A stretch of 64,000 bases of DNA from Nemophila menziesii. Taxonomy: Eukaryota; Streptophyta; Magnoliopsida; Boraginales; Hydrophyllaceae. Shown here piece after piece: positions 1 to 12,771 of this stretch (positions within the stretch are counted from its first letter, which is position 1; each line of letters begins with the position of its first letter). Where the stretch lies: positions 63,418,154 to 63,482,153 of the forward strand of contig JARWIR010000002.1 of the NCBI GenBank assembly GCA_029959085.1, read 5' to 3'. The translations under genes were made by a program, and so were the position numbers. The notes beneath the pieces are model-generated. The model was given only the letters and a program-made list of their open reading frames with translations. It was not told where the DNA came from and searched no databases.

Positions 1-1202
1 GAACCAACCAAGTCTAGCCCCGAAGACTTTGACTTTTCTGAAGATTCAGATTCATCCGAAAGATCCGAGTTTATAGACTTTCTAAGAGATATGAAAGAAG
101 AAATTAGATCAGTTATTGAGTTACAAGCTACCAGAGCTAAAGAAAAAGAGGAAGAAGCCTCAGAAGAGAAGAAAGATGAAGTTGCACCTGCTGTGCAAGA
201 AATGAAATAAGAAGAGAAGATGGATTCGCCACTCGTTGTTCAAACAATGTCACCATCTATTCTTAATACAAATCCAAAGATAGACATTGAACTCAAGACT
301 TTTGTAGAGGCGTATAGTCTCGAAAATATTAACGCCCAAATGCTTGAGATTGCGAGTAAAGGGCTTACACCGCTACAAGTTTTCACGCAAGTTACTCCAG
401 AGAAAAAAGCGAGTGTAGAAGCCTGAAAAGAGATTGTGGCTCATACTAAGAGAGTCTCGAGAAGAGTAGAAAAGGAGTTACCACTTAAGCTAAAACATCT
501 GGGAAGCTTTAATCTTCCGATTCAAATTAGTCGTATGCTCAAGATGAAAGCCACGTGTGATGTGGGTTCAAGTGTGAATCTTATGCCGAAGTTCGTATCC
601 AATAGGCTTGGGCTGGAGAAGACAGAAAAAGCTCGCGTGAGGTTAAAATATGCGGATAGCTCAGTGGAAAAGACATAGGGAACAAGGGAGTTTGTTCATG
701 TCTGAACAGGTAATATCACCATCCCTACTGACTTTGTTATACTTGATTATGATGTAGATAAGCAGGTTCCAATTATACTTGGAAGGCCGTTCTTGGCCAT
801 CAGTCAAAGCATCATTAACTTACAGGAGGGAACAGTTACCCTCCGTGCTAAAAACGTATCTGAGACATTCTATGTATGGGGTAAGAAACCAAGGAAGTTA
901 GCTCCCACAGTTCCCGTCATCTATATCCTTTCACATTACAAAGTCCCAGAAGAAATCCACGCAAAACCTGTGGATACTAAACCAATGAGTGAGTTTGGGG
1001 TCAGCCATGAAGTGTATGGAAATCCCGCAAACCCGAGAATAGGCCACGAAGTCACAAAGATTGGTGGATGGGACCATTCATAGTCACTGAAGTTGTTTCA
1101 GCTAAAGTGATAGAGATCAGGCTCAAGAGGGGCACTAAACGGAGATTAGTGGATGTTTATAGTCTTACTCGTTCCCTGGGAGGCTATATACATAAATCTT
1201 GA
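1..1202 (+). pseudogene. gag-protease ORF of element A, 3' part, decayed
   Basis: This is the C-terminal part of the gag-protease protein, similar to the second half of the F ORF. The acidic linker, the protease-type segment CDVGSSVNLMP (near 560-590), the ILGRPF motif (near 777-795) and the integrase-like tail ending near GGY at 1190 can all be followed, but across changes of frame. In-frame stops lie at 208-210, 424-426 and 676-678, and the catalytic region is therefore split. No functional product is expected. The 5' part of the ORF lies outside the window. Confidence 0.8.
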
Positions 1203-1424
1203 TAGAGATAACACGTCTAACTTTGAAAGACGTTAAACAAAAGTGTTGTACAGGAGACACCCCACAATATTTTTATGTTTCTATGTCTTTAGTTTTTTTA
1301 GATTAGTTGTTTTTAGTTAATATTGCATATTTGAGGAAGGTATTAGTGTTTTTGATGTTTAGGTACTTAAGAAAATCGAGTTCGGGAGAAAAAGAACCAT
1401 TTTTTGAGAAATTCTGACCCTCCC

Positions 1425-1705
1425 GCCGGCTAGCCGGTGATCTTACCAGTATTGCTGGTGGGGGTCAAACCGTCACGACGGGTCCGAAATCAGGTCGATT
1501 TACGAGACGAAGGAAAACCTAAAAAATCAGACCGGTATGCCGGGAAAAAATGCTGGTATGCCGATGCAGCGAAAACCGTCGCCACGGTGTGCAAAATCAG
1601 GTACAATGCTGATAGATCATGGACAAAACCGTGGGTGCAAACCTCGACACAGTCTGGGACCGGTATGCCGGACGAATATCCCAGTATGCCGGCGGCTACT
1701 GCTGG
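1425..1705 (+). repeat. GC-rich spacer with imperfect palindromic CCGG motifs (A)
   Basis: This GC-rich island in otherwise AT-rich sequence lies between the gag-protease stop and the ORF2 leader. Short motifs such as ACCGGTATGCCGG recur near 1530, 1550, 1660 and 1685. The other family members have a GC-rich spacer in the same place with different repeated words. No coding function is evident. Confidence 0.6.
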
Positions 1706-2134
1706 AAAGAGAAATTTTTTTTAGGGTTTGAAAAAAGAAGTTTGCATATAGCTACAAAATTCATATCCTTAAGCCTCTATTTCTTCTCCAAAACTCTCCC
1801 AACTCCATTAATGCTTCTACAAACCTTCACCGAATATCAAAACACTACCCAATCACCATAAATTCACATTCAAATCCTTCCCCACATCTTTATAAAGAAG
1901 ATTCAACCACCCATATCATATCAAAACACCTAGAATCCAAGAATCAAAGCCCAAAATTCCAAATCTTAACCAAGAATTTCTTAGATCTATACAAATCAAG
2001 CAAGATTTCATCCTACCCACATGGAGAATCATCATCCTTATACATTTACTAACCCAAACAACACTTTCTGAACCTTAAAATCAAGGGTTACAAATTTCAA
2101 GAGTGTTTCAAGCCTTGAGTGTAGGTCAATTGAG

Positions 2135-3332
2135 ATGACGAAGGGAACATAAACATTACCTACTGTTATGGAGATGAAGAAGCATCAAAGTAATGTATTG
2201 GGTTCTATTGAGAAGAAATCAACTGAGAAAAGTTCAAGTTATAGTGTAAAGAAAAGGGTAAAACAGTAAAGAGAATAGAGTAAAGCTAGTTGTGGTAAAT
2301 TCAAAGAGCAAAAAGATTACAAATTTCATAGAGAAGACACCACAACCTATACAAATCGAGAGTCTTATACCCAATGAAGATGAAGGTTCAAAGGTCTTGT
2401 TAGCTTATGCAAATAAACACTTACCGGACTTGCCCTTTTCTTATGAGAGAGTATTCGGAAAAGAAGTTGGAGAAGGTAAGTACAAGAGATTCTTAGAGAC
2501 GGGAGATAGATTGGGTTGGTCTACGTTCATGATGGGAAGATCGAATTTATGTATGGATTTAGTTTCCGAGTTCTATTTAGGCCTCTTTAGCCGAGATAGT
2601 GAAGGTTGTGTTCCAGTTAGGGGCAAGTTAGTTCCTTTTACGGTTGAAGAGATTCGAAACCACTTCCAGTTCAAGAAATTGGTTAGACCATGTAAGTTTA
2701 GAAAAGCGGTGGAAAAGATCAATACTTTAGACTGGGATCAACTTTTTGAAAGTGCAATCACATAACGGAGAATTGAAGGAACCTTGGCCTTACAAATATC
2801 TTCAAGCGGATACTACAGTTTGGCACAATTTTCTTACAGCAAACGCCTTTGGAAACACGAGAACTTCGGAGGTAACTAAGAAAACCCAATCTTTTTAATT
2901 GTATTTTAAGAGGGGGAGAAGTAGATGTGGCAGTTTATCTTTGAGGAGGTGATGCTATTTTCGGTCTCTCCAACTTCGTCATTTAATGTGAAATATCCTA
3001 CTATGATCACGCGCCTTATGCGAAAAGCAAATGTAGTATCGAGTGAAGAAGAGAAACTGTTGTATAAGATGAGTAGTAATATTGACAATACTTGGATCAA
3101 GACAATTTTTAGAGGAGCGGGAGTTGCGAAACGTCCACAAATAAGCAAAGAGCATCGTATTTGGCGAGAAAAGGTAGAGGAACGACTGAATAAAGTTGAA
3201 GCAGCTCAAACTTTCTTGGCCAATGATGTGGCACATATCAAATTTAATCAGGTGCATATCATGACACTTTTTGAGCAATTAAAACGCGATCCAGTAAATC
3301 CTATATTCGATGTCGATAATGCGAGGCAATAT
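2135..3332 (+). pseudogene. ORF2 of element A (Transposase_32-like), decayed
   Basis: This region is homologous to ORF2 of elements B, D and F. The first ATG (2135) meets a stop after five codons. The longest open piece, 2292-2765, holds the conserved core with a tryptophan-rich segment, the FYLGLF stretch and RGKLVPFTVEEIRNHFQF. That core resembles the plant 'putative transposon protein' family by pattern; this is recognised by eye, not by a search. A second open piece, 2925-3407, covers the C-terminal part with a short coiled-coil-like segment. The usual stop after the ARQ residues is lost, so the frame runs on. Confidence 0.7.
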
Positions 3333-4883
3333 CCTCTAGAGTATGTTCTCTTTCTTTCTTACCATTTCTGTATATGCTTTATTTTCTTGTTTTTAATTTC
3401 TTTTTAGAGTCTTTTTCGAGTCGTGGGGACACGACTAATTTTTGCGTTAGGGGTGTGGGGATTCGTTGTCTCTCATCTCCATTTTTATGTGATTTTTCTG
3501 TTTTGAAATTTTCGATACACGGGAATTAGATGCTGAGTGTGTTTAATAGCTTGAAAGCATAAGCTTAGTAAGTTGATGATAGACAGTAGTATGTTTATGA
3601 GCTGTTTTATTTTGTATACTTTGAGTATTTGCAGGAAACACACATTGATAGTAAAGAAAAAATTAGTAAGCAATGCGGTAGAAGTATGTTTGATCTTGGG
3701 GCACCTTGAGTAGTGTGTAGGTCGTGAGATCCAATCTAGTTGATAAACCCATTTGATGAACGTGCTAAAGGTAAGAGAATAACGAAATTGCATAGTTTAG
3801 AAAGTGATTAAGGTGGTTATTTGATAAGCCACTTGTTGCCTTTTAGCTTGTTGTCGATTTATTATATTATATATCCTTCTCAGCCTCTTCTAGCCTTTCT
3901 AAAGCCTTTTTATTTAGCCACATTATAAGCCATATACCTTTAGATTTTAGGATTTTTCCATATGACCCGCACTCGAATCGCGATGCATAGACAATTGTTT
4001 TAGAGCTTGAGTTTGGGGTGGTGGGTGGTGGGTCCACCATTATGAGAAATATTATTGGGGTGGGATTTTTTAGCTTATTAATTGTGCTCTGTTCTATATT
4101 TTGATGATGATTCACAAGTTTATTATATTATGACCCTTTGCTGGGGTAAAAGTAAATAAAAAAAGTTAGGAAAAAAAAGAATATGGGAAAAGAATTAGCA
4201 TGATATCTCACATAAAAAAAGAGAATCATAGCTATACAAAAGAAAAATGGTATGAAAATATTTACTATATTTGGACCGAAAAAGAGGAATTTTTATGTGT
4301 GATCATCTTTATGCTTTAGTATTGGGTTATTTGGGATGCTAATTAGTGAAAAAATCATTGGGTTGAGTGAGAACATTCTATGAGAGTAACTCAAACTCTA
4401 GGGCGATTCATTGATGGCTAGTGAGGAGAGAGTCAAAAGCTTATTCTAAATTATCCAAATATACTATCATACAGTACCTAAGCTAAAATTACAACCCTAA
4501 AGACCTTATGACTTTTGCTACGTGATCTAGAAGTGATTGAGTCGTTAGAGAGTAGTTAGGTGGATCTTTGGATACTAGTGAAGTTCGATGAACAATCTAT
4601 AGACTCCCAAGTAAACTGGGTGAAGATTCTCTCCTTCTTGGACTGCGAAGCTAATCTGATCTTGAATTTGAGCCGTATTGATTGTGGGTATGACAAGTGT
4701 ATAGGTAATCTAGTTTGTAAATATTATTACATGAAATTTTCTGAGTAGTTGCTTTGAGTTTATGTTATACATTCGGCTATCTTCTTTCCCAATGTGCTTA
4801 GTTTACGTAGGTGTGTATTTAGAGACTTCCTTTGTTTTTTATCTTTATTGTATCGGGACGATACAACTTTGACTTGGGGGTCT
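3333..4883 (+). other. Conserved 3' noncoding region of element A
   Basis: No ORF of note lies here. The stretch aligns throughout with the equivalent parts of B, C, D and F. Recognisable blocks are GAGTCGTGGGGACACGACT near 3418, the near-palindrome GGTGGGTCCACCATTATG near 4026, and CCCTTTGCTGGGGTAA near 4133. It ends in the polypurine tract GACTTGGGGGTCT (4871-4883) that abuts the LTR. Confidence 0.75.
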
Positions 4884-6382
4884 TGATGTCTCCCTATGTG
4901 TTATATAATAATCTAGGTTGGAGACATTTTAGGTGTATTCGAGTATTTAATTATAGATTTTTATTCGTATTTCAATAAATTCCTATTACTTGTTTTGATT
5001 TGATGAATTATTGTTTTTAGAGCATATTTTGTTCAATTTGTATGTTAACGTGAAGTTTTAAAGATATATGGAAATTAATTAGATGCCAAATCAATTCTAA
5101 AGAGATAAGGAAAGAAGATATGGAAGGAATTTAGAGATAAAATAAAGTAGAGATAAAATAGGAAATGAAAAGCTGCCAAGTAAATTTGAATATCTGCAGC
5201 CACGTCCACTAAAGTGAAGATAACTTAAAATCGGCTAGAAATATGGAGGAGCAATATAAAGTAAAACTATATATCTTTTTGACTTAGTCATTTCGATATA
5301 ACGTAGGTGATTTTCGGAGCAATAACGAAGAAGTTACGACCAGAACAAGACAATAGTGTTTATCCTATCTCCTATGTTTTAGGAAACGAATTTGATTTGG
5401 AAAAGAGTCCAATTACTTGTCTTCTACTCCAATATTTCTACCTAGGGTCTTATAAACACCTATAATTACACCCTTTAATCATTGTAAACATATCCTTGCC
5501 TCGCACAATTAGTCCTTAATAGTATTCATCATAGAAATCATTCAAGAGAAGCAAGTCGATAGTATGTATCTTTATTTATTTTATTTCTTTCTAGTATGAA
5601 CTAATTTTCACATAGCTTGGGTTTTGAATATGTATAATATTTGAATTCTATTTTCTTCTACCTAAGTTTCTTTGGGAAAACTATTTTAAATTGATTCTAG
5701 CTTCTTAACCATATATTTCTTTTATGTGCTTTGATTTATTGCCTATCTTAATCTTGATCACGTTAGGATTGTCTTAATAGTAGTTAGATGGTCACCCGGA
5801 AGGTGTGTCTAATTGTTGAACCAGCACATAAGCGTCTAGTGTGCGCTAGTGATCTGGAAGGGCTTGCCTAACTAGATAGTCATTAGAGTTTGAGATATAA
5901 TCACCGATCATTGCGCAGGGTCCCCTTACCCAAGTCCTCTGGTAATTGTTAGGTCGCCTCTTAAGTCCACCCGGAAGGGTATTAGGAGGAATATAGAATC
6001 CTGCCTACTTATCTAAGATCTATAACCACCCTTATTAACTAGTAGAAGAAATAGAAGGATTAGTGCATACTAGCAAAACCTGAGCTATACTCTCTCATCT
6101 TATTCTTACATCTTTTAATTTGTTGTCCTTACTTTTAGTTTAATTAATCATTCTCTCCTCAATCAATCATATTTACTTTTATTGTCTTTAAATTTAGTAA
6201 GTATTTATTACTACGCTATTTTGTTAATCCATTCATATAACACACTAAGTCCATGAGAACGAATATTTACTTATCATTAAGACTAGGGTACGACTATGAT
6301 ACTTGCAGTGAGTACCGTGCTCGATTAGGGTGTTTAGTTGCATCTTTATTATATTATTTTTATCACGCCCTAGTTGACACCA
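4884..6382 (+). mobile_element. 3' LTR of element A
   Basis: The LTR starts TGATGTCTCC just after the polypurine tract and ends TTGACACCA, giving 1499 bp. It matches the 1528-bp LTRs of F over its full length, including the CTTGGGTTTTG block near 5620 and the terminal ATCACGCCCTAG. The next five bases, ATAGT (6383-6387), should be one copy of its target duplication; the other lies beyond the left edge. Confidence 0.85.
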
Positions 6383-7246
6383 ATAGTCAATACATCAAAG
6401 CACATAAAGCAAATATAAAAGATAAGAAGCTCAATCGATTTAAAAAGGTTTTTCCCAAACAAACATGGATAGAAGAAAATAGAATTCAAGGATTATACAT
6501 ATGCAAAACCCAAGCTATGAGAAAATTAGTTCATGCTGAAAAAAAATAAACTAAAATAAGATATATACTGTCAATTTGCTTCTCTTGATGATGTTTCTTG
6601 AGACTAAGGATTAATAATTAAGCAAGGACTAAGATAATGCTTAGAACTAAGCAAGGACATGCTTACAATGATACGAGAGTGTATTTATAGGTGTTTTCTA
6701 TGCGTAGGTCGAAATCTTGATGTAGAAGGAAAGTAATTTGAGTTCAAGTCCAACTCAAATTCGTTTCCTAATATTTAGGACATGATAAATACTGCTCACT
6801 GTTTTGGTCATATCTCCATCGTTATTGGGGCATATTTGCCAACTTTATATCAGAACGACCACAACAGAAAGATCTATCTAACTCGTTAAAGGTTCATCCA
6901 AAATCACAACCAATTTGAGGTTATCTTCACTTTAGTGGACGTAGCTGCAGAATTTTCAGATTTATTTGGCAGCTTTTCCTTTCTTTATTCAGCTCTACTT
7001 CCCTTTATCTCCTGATTTCTCCTGTATCTTCTTTCCTTAACTCTTTATAATTGATTCGACATCAAAATATATACCATAAAACTTAATAGCTTCACATTAA
7101 CACATAAATTAAACTAAATATGCTTTAAAAGTAATAATTCATCAAATCAAGACATGAATTAAGAAATCATCAAATAATGGGGAAAATTCCTAACTAATTA
7201 ATCAATTACACCTAAAATGATGTTTCCAACCTAGATTAATATATCA
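6383..7246 (-). mobile_element. 3' LTR of element B, truncated
   Basis: This minus-strand LTR starts near 7246 as TGATATATTAATC, lacking the usual GTCTC arm, and is cut off at 6383 where the end of the LTR of A begins. About 700 bp of its 3' end are missing. The simplest reading is that A inserted into this LTR, with the lost part left of the window. A TATA-like TATTTATAGG (antisense) lies near 6690. Confidence 0.75.
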
Positions 7247-8733
7247 ATACTCAAAGCTGTATCATCCTGATACAATAAAGATAAGAACATAGGGAAGTCT
7301 CTAAATACACACGTAAGTCAATTAAGCACAATGGGAAGAAGATAGCAGAATACAGATAATAAACTAAAAGCAATTGCTTAGAAAATTTCATGTAATAATA
7401 TTAACAAACTAAATGACTGTACACTTGTCATACAAATTATCAACACGGTTCAAATTGAAGATCGGATTAGCTTTGTAATGCACGCATGAGAAGTTCTTCA
7501 CTTAGTTTACCATGGAGGCTATAGATTGTTCGTCAACCTTTATTAGTATCCAAAGATCCATCTAACTACTCTCTAATGGTTCAATCACTACTAGATTACA
7601 TAGCAAAGAATCATAAGGTCTTTAAAATTGTAATGTAAGGCTTAGGGATGGTATGCTCGTATATTTGGATAATTTAGAGTGAGCTTTTGGCTCTTTCCTC
7701 ACTAGCCATCAGCGAATGGCCCTAGAGATTGAGTTACTCTCATTATATGTTATCGCTCAACCCAATGAACTAATGCACTAATTAGCATCCCTACTAACCC
7801 AATAATAAAGCATTAAGATGATCACATAAGAAATTCCACTTTGCCGGTCCAAATCATATTCAATCTTTTCATAACAACTTTTTTTCTTCTTTTGTAATAT
7901 AGCTATGACTCTCTTTTTTATGTGAGATACATCTACTTCTATTTCTCATATTTTTTTCTTTTCATAACTTTTCTCATTTGATTTTACCCCGACAAAGGGT
8001 TACAATATAATAAACAGTGAATCATCATAAAAATATAGAGCACAAATACATAAGCTCAAAATTTCCCAACCCAATACTAGTTCCCATAATGGTGGACCCA
8101 CCACCCCAAACTCAAGCTATAAAACGACGTCTATGCATCACGATTCGAGTGCAGGTTATATAGAGAAGTCCTATAATCTAAAGGGATATGGATTATAATG
8201 TGGCTAAATTAATAGCCCTTAGAAAGGCTAGACGGGGAACCGCCTTAATCACTTTCTAAACTATGCAATTTTGTTACTTTTTCACCTTTAGCACGTTCAT
8301 TAAATGGTTTTATCAACTAACTCGGATCTCACGCCCTACACATGTCTCAAGGCGCCCTAAGATCAAACATACTACTACTACATTGCTCAATAATCTTTTC
8401 TTTACTATCGATGTGTGTTTCCTGTTCATACTCAAAGAATATAAAATAATCAGCTCATAAACATATTACCTACTATCATTAACTTACTAAGATTATGCTT
8501 TTAAGCTATTAAACATACTCTACATCTTATCCCATGTATCAAAAAAATTAATTTCTTCCCAAAAAACATCAAAATCACATAAATATGGAGATGAGACACA
8601 ACGAAGGCATTCCCCCCAACTAAAAAATGAGGGGTGTCACCATGACTAAAAAAAGACTTAATAAAGAAATTAAAAACCAGCAAATACTGCATATACAGAA
8701 ATGGTACGGAAGAAAGAGAACATACTCTCGAGG
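7247..8733 (-). other. Conserved 3' noncoding region of element B
   Basis: This is the counterpart of 3333-4883 (A) and 38528-40170 (F), without a supported ORF. The block TGGTGGACCCACCACC near 8090 and the block around 8135 with ATCACGATTCGAGTGC are shared with every other copy. Small open frames here are chance. Confidence 0.7.
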
Positions 8734-9974
8734 CTATTGCCTCGCTTTATCAACATCCAAGATAGGATTTGGTGGATCTTTCGCTAAATCACGCTTTAAT
8801 TGATCAAGTGGTGTCATGATGTGACCTTGATTTTCTTTGATTTGTGCCACATCTTCGGCCAAGAAGGTTTGAGCTGCTTCAACTTTATTCAATCTCTCAT
8901 CTACCCTTTCTCTCCAAATAAGATCCTCTTTTTTTGTTTTTTCTTTTGGAGGTTTATTAATTCGTGCTCCTCTTAAGATTGTCTTGATCCAAGTATTGTT
9001 GATATTGTTTCTCACTTTATAAATTAATTTGTCTTCTTCACCCTGAATCACATTTGCTTTTCTTACAAGACACGTGATTATAGTAGGATATTTCAAATTA
9101 AATAACGAAAGTGGAGAAACCGAAAATCGTATCACCTCCTCAAATCAACTTTGCCACGTCTACTTCTTCCCATCTTAAAACACAATTCAAAAATATGTTA
9201 TTTCTCTTAACTACATACGAAGTTCGCGTGTTTCCAAAGGAGTTTGGTGTGAGTGAATTGTGCCAATTCTCCCATCCGCTTGAAGATATTTGTAAGACCA
9301 TGGTGCCTTCGGTTCTCCCTTATGAGATTGTACTTTATCTTCATCTAATACATTCTCAAAAAGTTGATTCCAATCAAAACTCTTGATATTTTCCACCGCT
9401 TCTCTATACTTACATGGTCCAACCAATTTCTTGAACTGAAAGTGGTTTCTAATCTCTTCAACTGTAAAAGGAACTAACTTTCCTCTAAAAGGAACACGAC
9501 CTTCACTATCTCGGCTAAAGAGGCCTAAATAGAACTCGGAAACTAAATTCATACATAAACTTGAACGTCTCATCATGAATGTAGTCCAACCCAATCTTTC
9601 TCCCATCTCTAGAAATCTCTTGTAATCACCTTCACCAACTTCTTTTTCAAATATCCTCTCATGAGGAAAAGGAAAGTCCGATAAATGTATTTTTATGGAA
9701 GCTAACAAGTCCTTTGAAGCTTGATTCATCTTGGGAATAGGATTCTCGATTTTTGTAGAGGTTGTGGTGTCTTTTCCTTGAAAGTTGTAATCTTTTTGCT
9801 CTTTGAATTGACCACAGCTGGCTTTACTCTACTATCTTGACCTGTTTTACCCTTTTTCTTTGTACTAGAACTTGAACCTTTCTCAATTGTTTTCTTCTCA
9901 ATAGTACCCAATACCTTAATTTGATTCTTCTTCATCTCCTTAACAATAGATAATGTTTCTGTTCTTTTCGTCAT
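8734..9974 (-). pseudogene. ORF2 of element B (Transposase_32-like), frameshifted
   Basis: The start is the ATG at 9974 (MTKRTETL), shared with D; the stop is at 8734-8736. Three open pieces in different frames (to 9726, 9729-9211, 9135-8734) together cover about 410 residues. The order is a Lys/Ser-rich N-terminus, the conserved core with FYLGLFSRDSEG and RGKLVPFTVEEIRNHFQF, a middle region, and a C-terminal heptad-like segment (RVDERLNKVEAAQTFLAEDV). It sits in the env-like position between gag-protease and the 3' LTR. At least two frameshifts make it non-functional. Confidence 0.75.
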
Positions 9975-11016
9975 CTCAATTGACCTCCAACTCAAAGCTT
10001 TGAACACTCTTGAAATTTGCACCCCTTGATTTTGGGTTGAACAAGTGTTGTTTGGGTTAGGAAAGGTGTAAGGATGATGATTCTGTATGTGGGTAGGATG
10101 AAATATTACTTGATTGGTATGGGTTTAAGAAATTATTGGATAAGATTTCAAAATTTTGGGTTTTGAATCTTGGATTCTAGGTGTTTTGATTTGATTTGGG
10201 TGGTTGAATCTTCTTTGTAATGATTTAGGGAAAGATTTGTATGTAAATTTATGGTGATTGGGGAGTGTTTTGATGTGTAGTGAAGGTTTGTAGAAGCTTT
10301 CATGGAGTTGGGAAATCTTTGGGGAAGAAAGAGAGGCTTAAGGTTTTCATTTTCTTAGTTATAACCTAACCTCTTCTTTAAACCCTTCTTCTGGCGGCGC
10401 CGTACGGTGCACCACGGGTGAGGTACGGCGTACCGCATGTATCTTCTGTTCACCCGTGTGCCACGGTCTTGACGATACGGTTTAGGCATGGGGGTCTCGT
10501 AATGGACCCTGATTTTGAAAACCATTGTCACGATTTTTATCTTCATGCGGTGTACCGCATGACTTTCTATTCTCGACCGTGTCACGGTCAGGCACGAGGG
10601 ACAACATGGTCTAGTTCGTGAGCCTTGGTGCTGGACCAGATTTGCTACACCGAGGTGACAGTTTTCTTCGTGCTGTACAACGCGTTACCCGTGCGGTATA
10701 CCGCACGAACACTCTAGATAACACCTTTTCTTCGCATGTGTACCTGATTTCCTCTACCGTTGCGACGTTCTTTGGAGTGCGGTGTACCGGATGGTACATT
10801 TTGTTTTTTGCCAATTTTTTGTTTCTTCTCCCGAACTCAATTTCTTAAGTACCTGCACATTAAAAAAAACTAATACCTTCCTCAATAGTGCAATATCAAC
10901 TAAGAAACAACTAATCTAAACATAAACTAAAGACATAAAAACATAAAAAAATTGCGGGTTGTCTCCCATACAACACTTTTGTTTAACGCCTTTCAAAGTT
11001 AGACGTGTTACCTCTA
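9975..11016 (-). repeat. CT-rich ORF2 leader and GC-rich spacer of element B
   Basis: The leader of about 400 bases (9975-10384) is CT-rich on the minus strand and resembles the 5' untranslated region of a plant gene. Next to it, 10385-10800 is GC-rich with recurrent GCGGTACACCGC-like words, for example GTGCGGTATACCGCAC near 10690. The rest (10801-11016) is AT-rich and holds the conserved small inverted repeat beside the gag-protease stop (about 10983-11004). Confidence 0.6.
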
Positions 11017-12771
11017 TCATGATTTTCGTATATAGCCTCCCAGAAACGAGCTAGGCTATGACCGTCTACTAATCTCCATTTGATACCCCTCTTCGGTCTG
11101 GTCTCTATCACTTTTGCTGAAACAACTTCTGTGACGACAAATGGTCCCATCCATGAATCTTTGTGACTTCGTGGCCTATTCTCTAGTTTGCGGGTTTTCC
11201 ATACAACTTCATGCCCGACCCCAAACTCACTCATTGGTCTAGTATCCACAGGATTTGCGTGGATTTCTTCTAGGACTCTCTTCCTTGTAGTAATGTGGAT
11301 GACAGGAACAAGGAGATCTAACTTCCTTGGTTTCGTACCCCCCAGACATAGAATGTCTCGGATACGTTTTTAGAACATACGGTAACTGTTCCCTCCTCGA
11401 AGTTGATGATGCTTTGTCTTGTGTCCAAGAACGGCCTTCCAAGTATGATTGTAATCTTCTTATTTGCATCATGATCAAGAATAACAAAGTCAATAGGGAC
11501 GGTGATATTACCTGTTTGGACATGAACGTCCTCCAATGTTCCCCATATCTTTGTCACTGAGCTATCCACAAATTGTAAGTTCACAGGAGCTTTTTCCACC
11601 TTCTTGATGCTAAGCTTATCTAACACGGACTTGGGCATAAGATTCACACTCGAACCCAAATCACACATGGCCTTTACCTTGAGCGTACAACTAATTTGAA
11701 TAGGAAGATTAAAGCTTCCTGGATATTTGAGTTTGAGTGGTAACTCCTTTTCAATACTTCTTGAGGCTCTCTCAGTATGAGCCACAGTCTCTAGACTGAC
11801 TTCTACACCCGCTTCTATCTCTTTACTAACTTGTGTGAATACTTGTTGCGGTGTAAGCCCTTTCTTCGCAATCTCAAGCATCTGGGCGTTGATTTTCTCT
11901 GGACTATACGCCTCTACAAATGTCTTGGTGTCAATGTCAACCTTTGGATTTGTCTTAGGAATGAAGGTGACATTGCTTAATCAATAGGTGGCGAGCCCAC
12001 CTTCTCTTCTTCTTTCTCTTATTGTATAGAAGGTGCAACGTCTTCTTTCTACTCTCTTGAGGCTTCTTCCTCTTCTTCCTTAGCTCTACTACCTTGTAGT
12101 TCACTCTTCTTGCATGTCAAAGTATGATTCTTCAGACGAGTCAGAGTCTTCGGGGCTAGGCTTGGTTGATTCTTCTTCAATTTCTGGAATTTCCATGGCA
12201 ATTTCTGTAGCAAGTGGCAATTCCTCTTTATTGTTATGTTTCAAGGCAAACTGCCTTACATGCTTTGAACCCAACATTTCCATTACCCCCTTCAATGGAC
12301 TCCAATTCTCTTTCTTCTACAAAATTACTCACAAATTTCTTTATTTGGTCCATCTGTGTGCTTAAGATTTGAATTGTGGCCTCTTATTCTGTGAACTTCT
12401 TATGATGTGTTTGAATATTGTTTGTAACTAGATCCATGAAACTTTGTAATCTCTTCTCTGAAACTACTTCTTCTTGAGGATGTTTTGGTAAGTCTTTCTA
12501 AGCTAGATTATAAACATCATTGGTTGGTTGTTGTGGAGGAGCTGGTCTATTATAATTCTGATTTCCTTGATAAGGACCTTGACCTCTCTGCTGGTAAGTG
12601 TTGTTCTGGGACGTGGTTGATAATTACCTTGATTTGCGGCCCCTTGCGGATTTGATTCATGCATACCTGGATGATTTCTAATACCTAATTGGTAATTCCC
12701 TCGATTTGATATGAAGTATACAAATACTAGATTTCCTTCACACTCTTTCTATGTATAATTTGTTACCTCAC
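11017..12771 (-). pseudogene. gag-protease ORF of element B, C-terminal two thirds, decayed
   Basis: This piece is homologous to the F ORF from the zinc knuckle to the end. It shows the glutamate-rich linker, the protease segment CDLGSSVNLMP, the flap region, ILGRPF (near 11420-11440) and the integrase-like tail, which ends at the stop 11017-11019. The longest open piece is 11881-11318. The tail is in another frame (11249-10983), so there is a frameshift after ILGRPF. The N-terminal continuation lies at 24531-24916, beyond inserted element E. Confidence 0.8.

Larger units (their letters stand above)
1..6382 (+). mobile_element. Element A: 3' part of an Athila-like non-autonomous gypsy LTR element
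   Basis: This is the 3' two thirds of an LTR element cut by the left edge of the window. In order it holds the end of a gag-protease ORF, a GC-rich spacer, a decayed ORF2, a long noncoding block, a polypurine tract and a 3' LTR. The order and sequence match element F at 31805-41698, which defines the family. No reverse transcriptase or integrase core lies between protease and ORF2, as in F. Both reading frames carry stops and frameshifts, so this copy is dead. Confidence 0.85.

Noticed and set aside
9111..9386. Plus-strand ORF opposite ORF2 of B
   Set aside because: Shadow of ORF2; no independent support.
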